Assembly (NCBI RefSeq): GCF_000166415.1 | Contig: NC_014654.1 | Coordinates: 62,001-126,000 of the forward strand | Length of the DNA: 64,000 nucleotides | From: Halanaerobium hydrogeniformans | Lineage (GTDB): Bacteria; Bacillota; Halanaerobiia; Halanaerobiales; Halanaerobiaceae | Reading direction: 5' to 3' | Shown here: positions 34,479 to 44,467 of the stretch, one piece after another | How positions within the stretch are numbered: the first letter of the stretch is position 1 | Layout: each line of letters begins with the position of its first letter | Notes under the pieces: generated by a model | Databases searched by the model: none | Told to the model about the DNA's origin: nothing | The model's input: only the letters and a program-made list of their open reading frames with translations | Position numbers and translations under genes: made by a program

Positions 34479-34623
34479 GATTCTTGACGTTATCTGTTCT
34501 CTTATTAGACTTCCTTTAAATTATAATAGTTCTTCTTTCGAGTTATAAATGTATTTTATCGAATTAATAAAGACAGTAAACTTACAGTGTAACTAAAACG
34601 ACTTATAGATAAAACTTATGCAA

Positions 34624-35865
34624 TCATAAACAGCATTTCTTATATTTTTTTCCACTACCACAGGGACAGGGATCGTTTCTGCCAACATTCCATTTTTCTT
34701 GATAGAGTTTTTGCATTTCTTTTTTCATTACTGGTGGTGATTTTCTCTGTTTGACCAGCTGAGCTAACCTTTTCATGAAAGGATCAATATAATCAAAAAA
34801 CAATTTATATCCCTCACAAAGATAATTAAGCTTATAATCAGCATCTGTATCTACTATTCTATTTTTAGGACAACCACCATTACAGAAAAATAGGTAATCA
34901 CATCCCAGACACTTTTTATTTAATTTTTCTTTTTTAGCTCTGCCAAAGTCCTGCTGCTGACTAGAGTTCATCATCTCTAAAATATCTTTTTCTTTAATAT
35001 TACCAAGTTTGTATTCTGGCTCCACAAAATGATCACAGGAATATAGGTCTCCATTATGTTCTATTACTGAAGCTTTACCACATTCTTCAGTAAAAACACA
35101 CAAATTCGCTCCATATCCTGCCCAGGCTGATAATGCTTCCTCAAATATCTGAACATAGATATCCCCCAGGTCATCAATCCATTCGTTAAAAATTCCTATT
35201 AAAAATTTACCATACTCTTTTGAGCCTACTGAGCGGTATATTAAATTCCCTTCTGAATCCTGCTCAACAATAGGAATAAACTGAATAAAATCTACTTCAT
35301 TTTCTTTAAAAAATTGATAGACTTCTTTTGGTTTTTTAGCATTGACATCATTTACAACTGCTAAAATGTTATAGGTAACCCCGTATTCTTTTAATTTCTC
35401 TATTCCAGCCATTACTTTTTGATGACTTCCCTTACCTTTTTTATCTTTTCTGTATCTGTCATGCAGCTCGGCCGTTCCATCAAGGCTTACTCCCACTAAA
35501 AAATTATTTTCTTGTAAAAATTGAGCCCACTGTTCATCTATTAAAACTGCATTAGTCTGAATTGAGTTTTCTATCCTCCAGCCTGCAGATACATATTTTT
35601 GTTGCAGCTCTACTGCTTTTTTGAAAAAATCTAATCCTCTTAAAATGGGCTCCCCACCCTGCCAGCCAAAATTAATTACTGGACCTGGTTGAGACTTTAT
35701 ATATTGTTTTATATATTCTTCTAAAGTTTCTTCTTTCATTTGAAAATCATTTGTTTGAGGATAAAGTTCAGTCTTTTTAAGATAATAGCAGTACTCGCAG
35801 TCTAAGTTACAGACTGCTCCTGCCGGAAAAGCCATTACATTAAAGTTTGTTTTTTGATCTGTCAT
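34624..35865 (-). CDS. Anaerobic sulfatase-maturating radical SAM enzyme
   Basis: 413 residues. The radical SAM cluster motif CNLDCEYC (C19, C23, C26) is followed by the GGEP motif (GWQGGEPILRG) and two auxiliary 4Fe-4S clusters in the C-terminal SPASM-like region (CGKAS...CDHF...CLGCDYLFFCNGGC). A SEC-C zinc motif (RNDPCPCGSGKKYKKCC) ends the protein, as in anSME. It converts the active-site Cys of sulfatases to formylglycine without oxygen. The start is ATG 35865, because GGGGAG precedes it; the ATG at 35880 overlaps that site. It lies 24 bp after SulP in one operon; its likely client is the sulfatase at 40831-42336. Confidence 0.9.
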   Translation of the reverse strand: MTDQKTNFNVMAFPAGAVCNLDCEYCYYLKKTELYPQTNDFQMKEETLEEYIKQYIKSQPGPVINFGWQGGEPILRGLDFFKKAVELQQKYVSAGWRIENSIQTNAVLIDEQWAQFLQENNFLVGVSLDGTAELHDRYRKDKKGKGSHQKVMAGIEKLKEYGVTYNILAVVNDVNAKKPKEVYQFFKENEVDFIQFIPIVEQDSEGNLIYRSVGSKEYGKFLIGIFNEWIDDLGDIYVQIFEEALSAWAGYGANLCVFTEECGKASVIEHNGDLYSCDHFVEPEYKLGNIKEKDILEMMNSSQQQDFGRAKKEKLNKKCLGCDYLFFCNGGCPKNRIVDTDADYKLNYLCEGYKLFFDYIDPFMKRLAQLVKQRKSPPVMKKEMQKLYQEKWNVGRNDPCPCGSGKKYKKCCL

Positions 35866-35889
35866 TTTTAAACTCCCCATTTTTATAAA

Positions 35890-37569
35890 TTAAATATTAC
35901 AATAACCATTTTCTTGAACATCTTTTATTGCATTTTTAGTAGAAGAATATAGATTTTTATTATAAAATTTAATATCATCTTCTTTTAGTTTATCTGTTAT
36001 TCCATAGGATTTCAATGATTTATATATACTGTTTTTAACTCCACTTAAAATTATCTTGCCTCCGCTTTCTTGGACCTTATCTATAAACTTATCTATTTCT
36101 TCGATCACTGTTAAATCAATATTATCTATTCTTCTCATTCTAATAATAAATACTTTGTTTTTGACATAAGAGTTATTTAAATTTTCTTTTAAATTTTCTG
36201 CTGCATTAAAGTGCATTGTTCCAGTTAAGTTTATTATTATATAATTATCATCTTCAACTTTCTCTACGTTTTGATGAGTTACAAATTGATCTTCATCTTC
36301 ATCATAACTTATATGAGAATATTCTAGTTCACTTGTGTTTTTTAAAACTAAGACTGCTGACATAACTACCCCTAAATAAATAGCATAATCTAATCTTGGA
36401 GTCAAAATAGTTGTCATAAAGGTAATTGTAAATATAATAGCATCAAACCTCGTTGTAAAAAAATTTCTCTTTATCTCCCTTATGTCAAACATTTTAAAAG
36501 CAACATAAATAACTATCCCTGCCAGTGTTGGGATAGGAATATATTTTATAACTGGTGCCAGCAGTACTACCAAGAGTAAAACAGCTATTCCTGAAATAAA
36601 CTCAGAAACTCTTGTTTTTGCTCCTGCTTCATAATTTGCATATGATTTTGTAAAAGAACCTGTTATAGCAAAACTATTAAAAAAAGAACAGACTATATTG
36701 GTTATTCCCTGTCCTATAAACTCTTTATTTATCTGAGCTTCTTCTCCAGCTGTTTTCTCCATCATTTTAACTATTGATAAGATCTGGACACAGCTTATTA
36801 TTGCCAGTGAAAAAGCTGAACTTAATAATCTAAACATAAAGTTTAAGTCAAATCTAAAAAGACTGAATTTAGGAATTGAGGACTCCATAGTTCCTACTAT
36901 TACTAATTCTTCTGTAAGATTAAATAGATAAACAAATACCATTGATAACCCTACAGCAATTAAGTATGAAGGCAGTTTGGGTAAATATTTTTTTGATAAT
37001 ATAATTACTATAATTGCTAAAAGACCAAATAATAAAGAATAAAGATTTGTTTGGCTGATATTTGTTATTACATTATAGAGAGTAGTTATTACATTGTTTC
37101 CACCGTTAACTTTTAAACCTAAAAATTCAATCAATTGACCAGTTAAAATTATTAAAGCAACTCCATAGGTTAAACCTGAGATAACTGAACTGGAAACAGA
37201 GTTAACAAGATAACCCAATTTTAAACTTCCCATTAATATTTGAATAATCCCAACCAGAAAGGTTATGAGCAGTACTCCCTGCAGATAATTTGCAGGATCA
37301 GTAATATTCATACTGCTTAAGGTACCGGCAATTGTTACAGCTACAATATTTGTTGGACCTACTATCATATAGCTTGATATCCCGGTAAAGGTGGATACTA
37401 TTGTTGAAACAATAAAAGTATAGAGTCCAAATACAGGATTTAAACCTGCTATCATGGCATAGGCCATTACCTGCGGCAGACTAACTGCTGCCACAGATAA
37501 GCCTGCCATTAGGTCATCTTTTAAATATTTTATTTTATAGATCTTAATCAGTTCAATTGAATTAAGCAT
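35890..37569 (-). CDS. SulP-family anion transporter with STAS domain
   Basis: 559 residues. The N-terminal membrane domain (about 10-14 helices) carries the SulP signature DLMAGLSVAAVSLPQVMAYAMIAGLNPVFGLY, and the C-terminal STAS domain (about residues 435-550) reads INLTGTMHFNAAENLKENL and IDNIDLTVIEEIDKF. Family members move sulfate, bicarbonate or related anions. Together with the maturase in the same operon, export or uptake of the sulfate released by sulfatases is a reasonable role (inference). ATG behind AAAGGAG. An IS1182-like element is inserted about 50 bp upstream and may have cut off the original promoter. Confidence 0.9.
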   Translation of the reverse strand: MLNSIELIKIYKIKYLKDDLMAGLSVAAVSLPQVMAYAMIAGLNPVFGLYTFIVSTIVSTFTGISSYMIVGPTNIVAVTIAGTLSSMNITDPANYLQGVLLITFLVGIIQILMGSLKLGYLVNSVSSSVISGLTYGVALIILTGQLIEFLGLKVNGGNNVITTLYNVITNISQTNLYSLLFGLLAIIVIILSKKYLPKLPSYLIAVGLSMVFVYLFNLTEELVIVGTMESSIPKFSLFRFDLNFMFRLLSSAFSLAIISCVQILSIVKMMEKTAGEEAQINKEFIGQGITNIVCSFFNSFAITGSFTKSYANYEAGAKTRVSEFISGIAVLLLVVLLAPVIKYIPIPTLAGIVIYVAFKMFDIREIKRNFFTTRFDAIIFTITFMTTILTPRLDYAIYLGVVMSAVLVLKNTSELEYSHISYDEDEDQFVTHQNVEKVEDDNYIIINLTGTMHFNAAENLKENLNNSYVKNKVFIIRMRRIDNIDLTVIEEIDKFIDKVQESGGKIILSGVKNSIYKSLKSYGITDKLKEDDIKFYNKNLYSSTKNAIKDVQENGYCNI

Positions 37570-37730
37570 TTTGGCTCCTTTGTAATATAATAATATAGTC
37601 GTTTGTATAATGTCTAAGGCCCGAAATAACAGGGCTCATGACATAAATTTTTGGTGACTTCCTCCTTAAAATATGGTATAATATAGTTAGAAATACTAAA
37701 AATACCACAAATCAAAAGGAGGAAATCATA

Positions 37731-39167
37731 ATGTCTTTTAATTCTAAAAAGCAATTGTCTTTCGGTGATCTTTATGAACAGGCCAAAGATTGGGCTCAAA
37801 ATGATAAACCTCAATTCCTTGAAATGCTCGACCAATATCTTGATTTATCTGAATTTATTCCTGACGGTTTCTACAATGCTTACTACAAATATTTTGGTAG
37901 AAATAGAATTTACAGACTGGAATCAATGCTTTCTGCATTTATACTGCAAAAAATACTGGGTATTCCAACTCTTGTCCTTCTAATTAATATCTTAACTTTA
38001 AGCAGTGATTTAAAAGAATTCTGTGGTTTTAACTCTGTACCTGATATCTCTCAGTTTTCTCGTTTTAAGACAAAATTTGAAGATCATTTAGAAGACTTTT
38101 TCTATCACCTTGTTGATGTTACTGAACCTCTCTGCAGAAAAATTGATCCTTTAATGGCTGATCTTTTTATCTATGATACAACTGGTTTTGAACCCTATGT
38201 GATTGAAAACAATCCTAAATACATAAATAATATTATTCGCAGACTTAAAAATATCTACAAAAATGATAAAAATGTTAATATTTATGGTTTTGCGTATCAG
38301 TCTATGCCTTCTTCTGCTCAAGTTAATAATGAGATAAAACAACTCTATATTAACGGCCATTTTTGTTATGTCTACAAAGCTGGTATTGTCACTAATGGTC
38401 TTGGAATTATCCGTCACATTTCTTTTTTTGATGATCAATTTAAAGATAATCACCCTGAAATACCTATTGAGAAAAAGACTGATTCACCTGATGAAGATAA
38501 ATCTATTGGTGATTCAACTTCTTTAAAACCAGTTTTAGAAGATTATTTTAAACTTCACAGTAATCATCAATATTCAACTTTTATCGCTGATTCAGCCTTT
38601 GACAGTTATCAAACTTATCCTTTTTTACTGAAAGATTTTGGTTTTGATAAAGCAGTCATACCACTTAATTTTAGAAACACTAAATCAAGTTTACCACAGC
38701 CAGAATACAATGAAAACGGCTGGCCTTTATGTCCTAAAGACTCTTCCTTACCAATGAAACCTAATGGTTGGTGTCGCGGTAAAAACCGCAGTCCCAGATT
38801 TAAGTTTGTCTGTCCTAAAATTAATCATAAGGGTGGTAAAAGAAACTGCTACTGTGAGAACCCCTGTACTGACTCCAGTTACAGTAGAGTTATTTATACC
38901 TATCCTGACCAGGATTTAAGAACTTACCCTGGTATCATCAGAGATACAGATGATTGGATAAACCTCTACAGAAAACGAGGAGTAGTTGAACAGACAATTA
39001 ACTATTTTAAAGATGCCATGGTTACTGGTAATTTAAAGACTCAGAACCTAAAAAGTGTTAAATCAGATGTTTTTCTAGCCGGAATCACTCAACTTTTAAC
39101 ATTAATTCTAGCTGATAAAATGGATAAACCAGAAAATATTAGATCTTTAAGATCACTAATTGCTTAG
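37731..39167 (+). CDS. DDE transposase of an IS1182/IS4-like element
   Basis: 478 residues. An N-terminal helical region (FYKYFGRNRIYRLESMLSAFILQKILGIPT) resembles the DUF772/InsH N-terminus, followed by a DDE domain: LFIYDTTGFEPYV (first Asp), STFIADSAFDSYQTYP (second Asp) and YRKRGVVEQTINYFK (Glu, R-x3-E-x-x-I-N-x-x-K). Before the Glu is a Cys-rich insertion (LCPKD...CRGKN...CPK...CYCENPC) typical of a zinc knuckle. ATG after AAAGGAGGAAATCATA. Intact. Confidence 0.85.
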   Translation: MSFNSKKQLSFGDLYEQAKDWAQNDKPQFLEMLDQYLDLSEFIPDGFYNAYYKYFGRNRIYRLESMLSAFILQKILGIPTLVLLINILTLSSDLKEFCGFNSVPDISQFSRFKTKFEDHLEDFFYHLVDVTEPLCRKIDPLMADLFIYDTTGFEPYVIENNPKYINNIIRRLKNIYKNDKNVNIYGFAYQSMPSSAQVNNEIKQLYINGHFCYVYKAGIVTNGLGIIRHISFFDDQFKDNHPEIPIEKKTDSPDEDKSIGDSTSLKPVLEDYFKLHSNHQYSTFIADSAFDSYQTYPFLLKDFGFDKAVIPLNFRNTKSSLPQPEYNENGWPLCPKDSSLPMKPNGWCRGKNRSPRFKFVCPKINHKGGKRNCYCENPCTDSSYSRVIYTYPDQDLRTYPGIIRDTDDWINLYRKRGVVEQTINYFKDAMVTGNLKTQNLKSVKSDVFLAGITQLLTLILADKMDKPENIRSLRSLIA

Positions 39168-39194
39168 AATTCAAATCTTTTAATATCTTTTTTA

Positions 39195-39220
39195 AAACCT
39201 GTATTCATAGGTTTATTTTG
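39195..39220 (+). terminator. Terminator-like hairpin after the transposase
   Basis: AAACCT (39195-39200) pairs with AGGTTT (39209-39214) and is followed by ATTTTGT. Short but well placed after the stop codon. Confidence 0.45.
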
Positions 39221-39370
39221 TCATGTCTAATTTTATTAGAACATTTTCTTATTCAATTTTTAAATTCTTAAAATTGAATTCAACCTACTATTACAGTTTT
39301 TCACTATTTTCTTTGCCTATTTTGCAAATACCTAAATATAATAATATCTTATTTAAACCTACTTCCGTTA

Positions 39371-39487
39371 TTATTCTGCATATTCTTCTGGTACCGGACC
39401 TTCATGAGAAGGGTCAAACCAGAGTAAAAGATCTTTTTCTGCTTTCCATAATTCATTAAACTGGATAGGGTATAATATCTTATGCTA
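39371..39487 (-). pseudogene. 3'-terminal scrap of a deleted gene
   Basis: Minus-strand frame HKILYPIQFNELWKAEKDLL then LWFDPSHEGPVPEEYAE to a double stop at 39371-39373. No start or upstream part survives. It follows the broken ABC permease in the same direction and is probably the tail of the next gene of that operon. I do not recognise the family from this much. Confidence 0.4.
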
Positions 39488-39517
39488 AGTATCATTTATT
39501 AATAAATGATAAAATTC

Positions 39518-40118
39518 TAATGTTTAACAGCCCCTTTTGTTAATCCAGCAACGAAATATTTTTGAATTACAAAGAAAATACTACCATTGGAATAGTGACC
39601 AAAACAGAAGCTGCCATCATATCTGTCCAAAAATATTCATATTGTCCAACATAGGACATTAGAAAACCAGGAGCAATGGTTCTTTTACTTGCATCAGACA
39701 TTAATGTTAATGGAAATAATAAATTATTCCACCCTTGTAAAAAAGAATAAAAAGCTACTGTTGCTACACCCGGCGAAACTAATGGTAAAACAACTTGAAA
39801 CAAAATTTCAAAAGGACCAGCTCCATCAATTCTAGCTGCTTCTTCAATTTCTACTGGAATAGTATCAAAGAAACCTTTCATCATCCATATACTAAATGGA
39901 AGTCCAAATGTTGTAAAAGCTAATGCTAACCCAAAATATGTATTTAATAAATTTAAATTATTATATAATATATATAAAGGAATTAATAGCAAGGATAAAG
40001 GAAACATTTGGGTTGCTAAAATCGAAATCAAAAATGTATGTCTTCCTTTGAATCTAAGTCTTGAAAGTCCATAACCGGTTAATATAGAACAAATAACGGA
40101 TATTAAAAGTATTGTATA
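39518..40118 (-). pseudogene. Sugar ABC transporter permease, truncated and frameshifted
   Basis: A MalG-type binding-protein-dependent permease. Membrane helices surround the conserved loop EEAARIDGAGPFEILFQVVLPLVSPG (EAA motif). The 5' end is cut at about 40118 by the decayed IS256 copy, losing the first helix. Near 39575 a missing base shifts the frame; the true C-terminus (FVIQKYFVAGLTKGAVKH) continues in the next frame to the stop at 39518-39520. It was probably part of a carbohydrate uptake operon with the sulfatase and symporter. Confidence 0.8.
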
Positions 40119-40790
40119 ATAAGTTGTGTAAATTAAATTTAACAATTTTTTAAAATAAAAAAAGAGGAATCCTTCTTTAAGTGGTTGAATTATTTATTAG
40201 CGAAATAAAAACCAAACCACTAGGAGGACTCCTCACTTAACTTTCAGACTAAATAAAGTATCATTGAAAATCTAGAAGTCCCAAGAGATAGAAACAATGA
40301 CTTTCAGACTGCTCTATTTGAGCCATATAAACGCTGTGATGACTGGCTTGAACAGCCTGTGATCCAGATGTATGCCAGAGGTCTATCCACTCGTGATATC
40401 GCTAATTCGATTGATCAAATGTATGGTCAAAAATATAGTGCTACCAGTGTCAGTAATCTGACAGATATAGCAGTAAAAGAAATTGAACAATGGAAAAAAA
40501 GACCCGTAGAAAAACGCTATAATGTGCTCTTCATTGATGCCCTATGCATTAAGATTTGCCGAGAACATGTTGGTAATAAATCAGCATATATTATCATTGA
40601 AATCAATAAAAAAGGCTATAGAGAGATTTTGGACTTCTACATTGGAGTAACATAGTCAGCTACACTCTGGGAAGAAGTACTGATGAATCTTAACTCCAGA
40701 GGTGTAGAATAGGTGCTTTTAGGCGTTATGGATGGCCTACCAGATTTAACTGATTCATTCCTGAAAGTATATCCAAAAGTTATTATGATT
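40114..40790 (+). pseudogene. Decayed IS256-family element, copy 3
   Basis: The left end TATAATAAGTTGTGTAAA resembles the two intact copies. The leader hairpin (40164-40234) survives. The transposase reading frame lacks its start, has a deletion near 40250, stops at 40653-40655 and 40710-40712, and ends abruptly after KVYPKV. Recognisable parts include QMYARGLSTRDIANSIDQMYGQKYSATSVSNLT and VLFIDALCIKIC. It is a divergent relative, not a decayed version of the identical pair. Confidence 0.85.
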
Positions 40791-40830
40791 TAATTATTAC
40801 TTAAAATCACCTCCCATACCTATATATTAT

Positions 40831-42336
40831 TTAATTTTTATTTCTATTATATTCGGTTACTTCTAACCCAGTATCATAATCTAATGGCTTTTTTTCTCCT
40901 GTATCTGGTTTTCTTTGTCTAGTCATACCTGTGTAATCCCAACTAGCAGCTCTTGCATCATCTCTCCATGGTCTTCTTTCCCAATAATAGCCTCTATAAG
41001 GATCTCGAGTATTATTCATCCATTTTAGTAATTTGTCATGCAAATTATTTCTAATAACTTTAATACTATTATTGTCAATTAAATTCTCTGTTTCTTCAGG
41101 ATTATTTTCTAAATCATAAAGTTCATCTGAAGTTAATAAATTGATTACCAACTTATATCTACCGTCAAAAACGGATCTAATGGGCTGAAAACTTCCAAAA
41201 CCATCATGATCTATCTCATATCTATGGAATTCCATAAATATCTCTTCATTTTTCCTTGTATCATCTCCTTTTAGTACATTTAATAAGCCTTCTCCTTCTA
41301 TCACCTCCGGTATTTTTAAATCGGCTGCTTCCATTATAGTTGGAGCGATATTAATATGTGATACTGGTTTACTATATATTTTATTTTTAGAAATGAATTC
41401 TGGGTATTTAATTATAAGTGGTATATTCGTAATTTCATCATACATAGCAGCTCCTTTACTCCTGAGTTCATGTTCTCTTATGCATTCACCATGATCTGCA
41501 GTATAAATAATCATTGCATCTGGAGCATATTTTTCAATAGCATTAATTACTCTGCCAATTTCATAATCAACAAAAGTATTGCATCCTAATCTCTGTTCTA
41601 AACTAACTCCGTCAACAATTACTTTATCTTCTTTTTGTTTTGAGTTTTCCGACCACAGTTTTTGATGCTCAGGATTTTCTTCCTCATAATTTTTGTTTTT
41701 CATAAATGATAAATCCATATTTTCATACATCTCTATATATTCTGGAGGACAAAGTGAGGGACTATGAGGCTCATCATAAGAAACCACCATAAATAAATCA
41801 TCTTCTTCATAATTTTCTAAACAATCAATTGCTCTATCTGTAACTCGGTGGGCGTATGTAAATTCTTCAGTAAAATCTTCATCATAAACTGTTTCTGGTT
41901 TACGTGATCTTTTTCTATCTTCAATAGATAATTCTTCTAAATAACACCTCATATCATACCAATAATTTTCATCCCACCCATCAGGACATTCACCAAACCC
42001 AAAATAATCTCCACCATCCAAATGCCATTTTCCTATATATGCACTTTTAAAATTATTTTTTTGCAATCTTTGACCAATATTTTTCACTAATTCATTTGGC
42101 GCCATACTATTAGAATATACTCCATTACTGTGTGGATATTGCCCTGTGAATATTGCTGATCTTGCTGGACCACAAACGGGTTGGGTTGTATAAGCCTTTT
42201 CAAATTTCATCCCTTCATTTGCTAATTTATCAATATTTGGAGTTTTCATAGAGCTATTTCCATAGCAATTCAAATAATCTGTTCTTTGCGTTTCTGTTAA
42301 TATTAAAATAATTTTCTTTGGTTTTTTTTCAGCCAT
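40831..42336 (-). CDS. Type I sulfatase (Cys-type)
   Basis: 501 residues of the alkaline phosphatase/sulfatase superfamily. The formylglycine motif is C55-G-P-A-R (PVCGPARSAIFTGQYPHSNGV), a Cys-type site that needs the radical SAM maturase encoded at 34624. Metal ligands are seen in the N-terminal ILILTETQRTD (Glu where Asp is usual) and in YTADHGECIREH. There is no signal peptide, so it acts in the cytosol on imported sulfated sugars. Best compared with YidJ-like/choline- and glycan-sulfatases; the substrate is unknown. ATG behind AAAGGAG. It follows the symporter gene. Confidence 0.9.
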   Translation of the reverse strand: MAEKKPKKIILILTETQRTDYLNCYGNSSMKTPNIDKLANEGMKFEKAYTTQPVCGPARSAIFTGQYPHSNGVYSNSMAPNELVKNIGQRLQKNNFKSAYIGKWHLDGGDYFGFGECPDGWDENYWYDMRCYLEELSIEDRKRSRKPETVYDEDFTEEFTYAHRVTDRAIDCLENYEEDDLFMVVSYDEPHSPSLCPPEYIEMYENMDLSFMKNKNYEEENPEHQKLWSENSKQKEDKVIVDGVSLEQRLGCNTFVDYEIGRVINAIEKYAPDAMIIYTADHGECIREHELRSKGAAMYDEITNIPLIIKYPEFISKNKIYSKPVSHINIAPTIMEAADLKIPEVIEGEGLLNVLKGDDTRKNEEIFMEFHRYEIDHDGFGSFQPIRSVFDGRYKLVINLLTSDELYDLENNPEETENLIDNNSIKVIRNNLHDKLLKWMNNTRDPYRGYYWERRPWRDDARAASWDYTGMTRQRKPDTGEKKPLDYDTGLEVTEYNRNKN

Positions 42337-42474
42337 TTTAATTCTCCTTTTATATTCAATCTCTTCATTAAAATAATCTTTTTCTTAGCTAAATATTTAA
42401 GAAAATTTAAAAAAATAAAGAGATAAAATGATTCAATTGGTGCTATTTTGATTTACAACATTTTTCGACAAACC

Positions 42475-44172
42475 CTATTTAATTGCTTTTCTTTTAAAAT
42501 AAGCAATTAATAATATTACACTCATACTTATAAAATATACAGAAAAAATAACTAAAAATCTAGTTAAAGCAGCTTCCCCAGCCCAAACAATACCAAGAGG
42601 TGAAAGAAGAGTATATACAAAGATTAGTGTTGCAATAACAGCTGCACTTACAGAACCTACATGCTTCCAATGATTTAATTCTACTACTCCAGTGTCTTTC
42701 TGTTCATAAGGCGTTTTTCGAGGAGCAATTTTACCAATTATCAGCATTAGACCTACACAAAGCAAAAATAACATTCCTAAAATATGAAGAAAATGAATAT
42801 TTGGTTTAAAAACGAATTGTAATAAACCATATAAGAACATAAAAGTGAAAATTGATACTTTTGCTGCAATGGCTGGGACTCTCTTAGTATAGAAGCCTAC
42901 TATAATAATTACCAATGTAGGGACATTAAAAAATCCCATAAATTTTCTCATGAAAACAAACAATCCGCTTGGTGCATTTACTATTTGAGGAGCTAGAAGC
43001 ATAGAAAAGATTGCTAGAAAAGTACCAAATATTTTTCCTACCTTTACTAAATCTTTATCTTTAATATTTGGCTTAAAGATAGGCTTATATAAATTAATAC
43101 AGAATAAAGTTGAAGCAGAATTTAAAGCTGAATTAAAAGAACTTAAGATTGCTCCAAATAATACTGCTGCAAAAAAACCAACTAATGGCTTAGGAAGTAC
43201 TCGACTAACTAATATAGGATATGCCATATCTCCTATAGACAGGTCTCCTCCATATAAATGAAAAGCAATAATACCAGGTACCACCATAACAAATGGTGCT
43301 AAAATTTTCAAAAACCCAGCATAAAGAACACCTTTTTGCGCTTCAGCCAAATTTTTAGCACCAAAAGTCCTTTGTACTATAAATTGATTAGTACACCAAT
43401 AAAATGTATTAATTAATAAAATTCCTGTAAATAAAGTGCCAAAAGGAACCGGATCTCCCGCACCACCAATAGCATTTATCCTCCCTGGATGATTAATAAT
43501 TATCTTATTAACACCATCAATAAAACTTCCATTTCCTAAAGTAATAAAACCTAAAATAGGTATTAACATTCCACCAATTAATAAACCTACCCCATTAATC
43601 GTATCTGATACTACAACTGCTTTTAAACCTCCAAAAATAGCATAAATACCTCCAACTATTCCAATTCCCCATACCATTATTGTAAGACCAGTCATTTCAG
43701 AAACACCAAATACCTTTGATATATTAAATAATGAATTAAAAGCTAAACCTCCTGAATATAATACAACCGGTAAGAAGATAACTCCTAAGCTTATCAAAAA
43801 CAAAATTGCAATTAAGTTTCTTGTGCTTTTATCATATCTATCCTCAACAAATTCAGGAATTGTAGTAATTCCACTCTTTAAATATTTAGGAAGGAATATC
43901 AAGGCCATAAAAACTAAAGTTAAACCTGATGTTGCTTCCCAAGCCATAACAGATAACCCCCCCATAAAAGCATTGCCATTCATACCCACTAATTGCTCTG
44001 TCGATAGATTAGTTAACATTAAAGATCCTGCAATAACAACCCCAGTTAAATTCCTACCTCCAAGAAAATAGCCAGAATTAGTATCTAAATCTTCTTTTCT
44101 TGTCAAATTCCAAGAAATAAAAGCCACTGAAATTGTAAAAAACAAAAATGATGCAATTGTAAATAAATTCAT
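42475..44172 (-). CDS. SSS-family sodium:solute symporter (YidK-like)
   Basis: 565 residues with about 14 membrane helices. Family signatures are LGGRNLTGVVIAGSLMLTNLSTEQLVGMNGNAF, a sodium-site region, and ITTIPEFVEDRYDKSTRNL. It imports a solute with Na+, fitting a salt-adapted or sodium-based anaerobe. In E. coli yidJ (sulfatase) and yidK (this transporter family) are neighbours too, so this one probably brings in the sulfated sugar. AAGGAGGAATAAA before ATG. A 25-bp operator-like palindrome lies about 260 bp upstream. Confidence 0.9.
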   Translation of the reverse strand: MNLFTIASFLFFTISVAFISWNLTRKEDLDTNSGYFLGGRNLTGVVIAGSLMLTNLSTEQLVGMNGNAFMGGLSVMAWEATSGLTLVFMALIFLPKYLKSGITTIPEFVEDRYDKSTRNLIAILFLISLGVIFLPVVLYSGGLAFNSLFNISKVFGVSEMTGLTIMVWGIGIVGGIYAIFGGLKAVVVSDTINGVGLLIGGMLIPILGFITLGNGSFIDGVNKIIINHPGRINAIGGAGDPVPFGTLFTGILLINTFYWCTNQFIVQRTFGAKNLAEAQKGVLYAGFLKILAPFVMVVPGIIAFHLYGGDLSIGDMAYPILVSRVLPKPLVGFFAAVLFGAILSSFNSALNSASTLFCINLYKPIFKPNIKDKDLVKVGKIFGTFLAIFSMLLAPQIVNAPSGLFVFMRKFMGFFNVPTLVIIIVGFYTKRVPAIAAKVSIFTFMFLYGLLQFVFKPNIHFLHILGMLFLLCVGLMLIIGKIAPRKTPYEQKDTGVVELNHWKHVGSVSAAVIATLIFVYTLLSPLGIVWAGEAALTRFLVIFSVYFISMSVILLIAYFKRKAIK

Positions 44173-44430
44173 TTTATTCCTCCTTATTAATTATAATTTT
44201 TTTCGCTGATATAATATATAAAGCCCTAAATAACATTTCTTATGAAATAATTTTTTCTGAATACTTACTTAAAATATTCAATCTATTGTTAATTTAATCC
44301 CCCCTTTTTTTGATATCTTTTTTCTAATATATATAATATTATCTGCAATATGAAAAATCATTGGATTTAGAGTATGTTATTAATCGCTCTACCAATTCCA
44401 TCATAAACAAATAATTTTCTATATATTTAA

Positions 44431-44455
44431 TTAGTTAATTAAACTTATTAACTAA
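44431..44455. promoter_or_regulatory. 25-bp ROK/XylR-type operator, site 1
   Basis: TTAGTTAAT-TAAACTT-ATTAACTAA: perfect 9-bp arms around 7 bases. The length and TTAGTT...AACTAA ends equal those of Bacillus xyl operators bound by the ROK regulator XylR. It lies between the end of the ROK gene and the symporter-sulfatase unit and would control the latter. Confidence 0.65.
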
Positions 44456-44467
44456 TTAGTTAAAAAT

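Larger units (their letters stand above)
33169..34493 (+). mobile_element. IS256-family insertion sequence, copy 1
   Basis: Left end AGTAGTGTACAATAAGTTGT and right end ...TCTTGACGTTAT form an imperfect inverted repeat sharing TTGTGTAAA-like cores. It is nearly identical to copy 2 (52074-53399). The flanking 8-9 bp (TTTACATA on the left, CTGTTCTCT on the right) do not match, so there is no target duplication here. Confidence 0.85.
37618..39222 (+). mobile_element. IS1182/IS4-like insertion sequence
   Basis: Holds one large transposase gene. ATGTCTAA occurs on both sides (37610-37617 and 39223-39230), consistent with an 8-bp target duplication; the ends themselves share only weak similarity, so the boundaries are tentative. 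A hairpin AAACCT/AGGTTT with T-rich tail (39195-39220) closes the transcript. Confidence 0.55.

Noticed and set aside
39223-39459. 78-codon plus-strand frame after the IS1182-like element
   Set aside because: No ribosome binding site or recognisable product; the opposite strand carries the tail of a deleted gene here.
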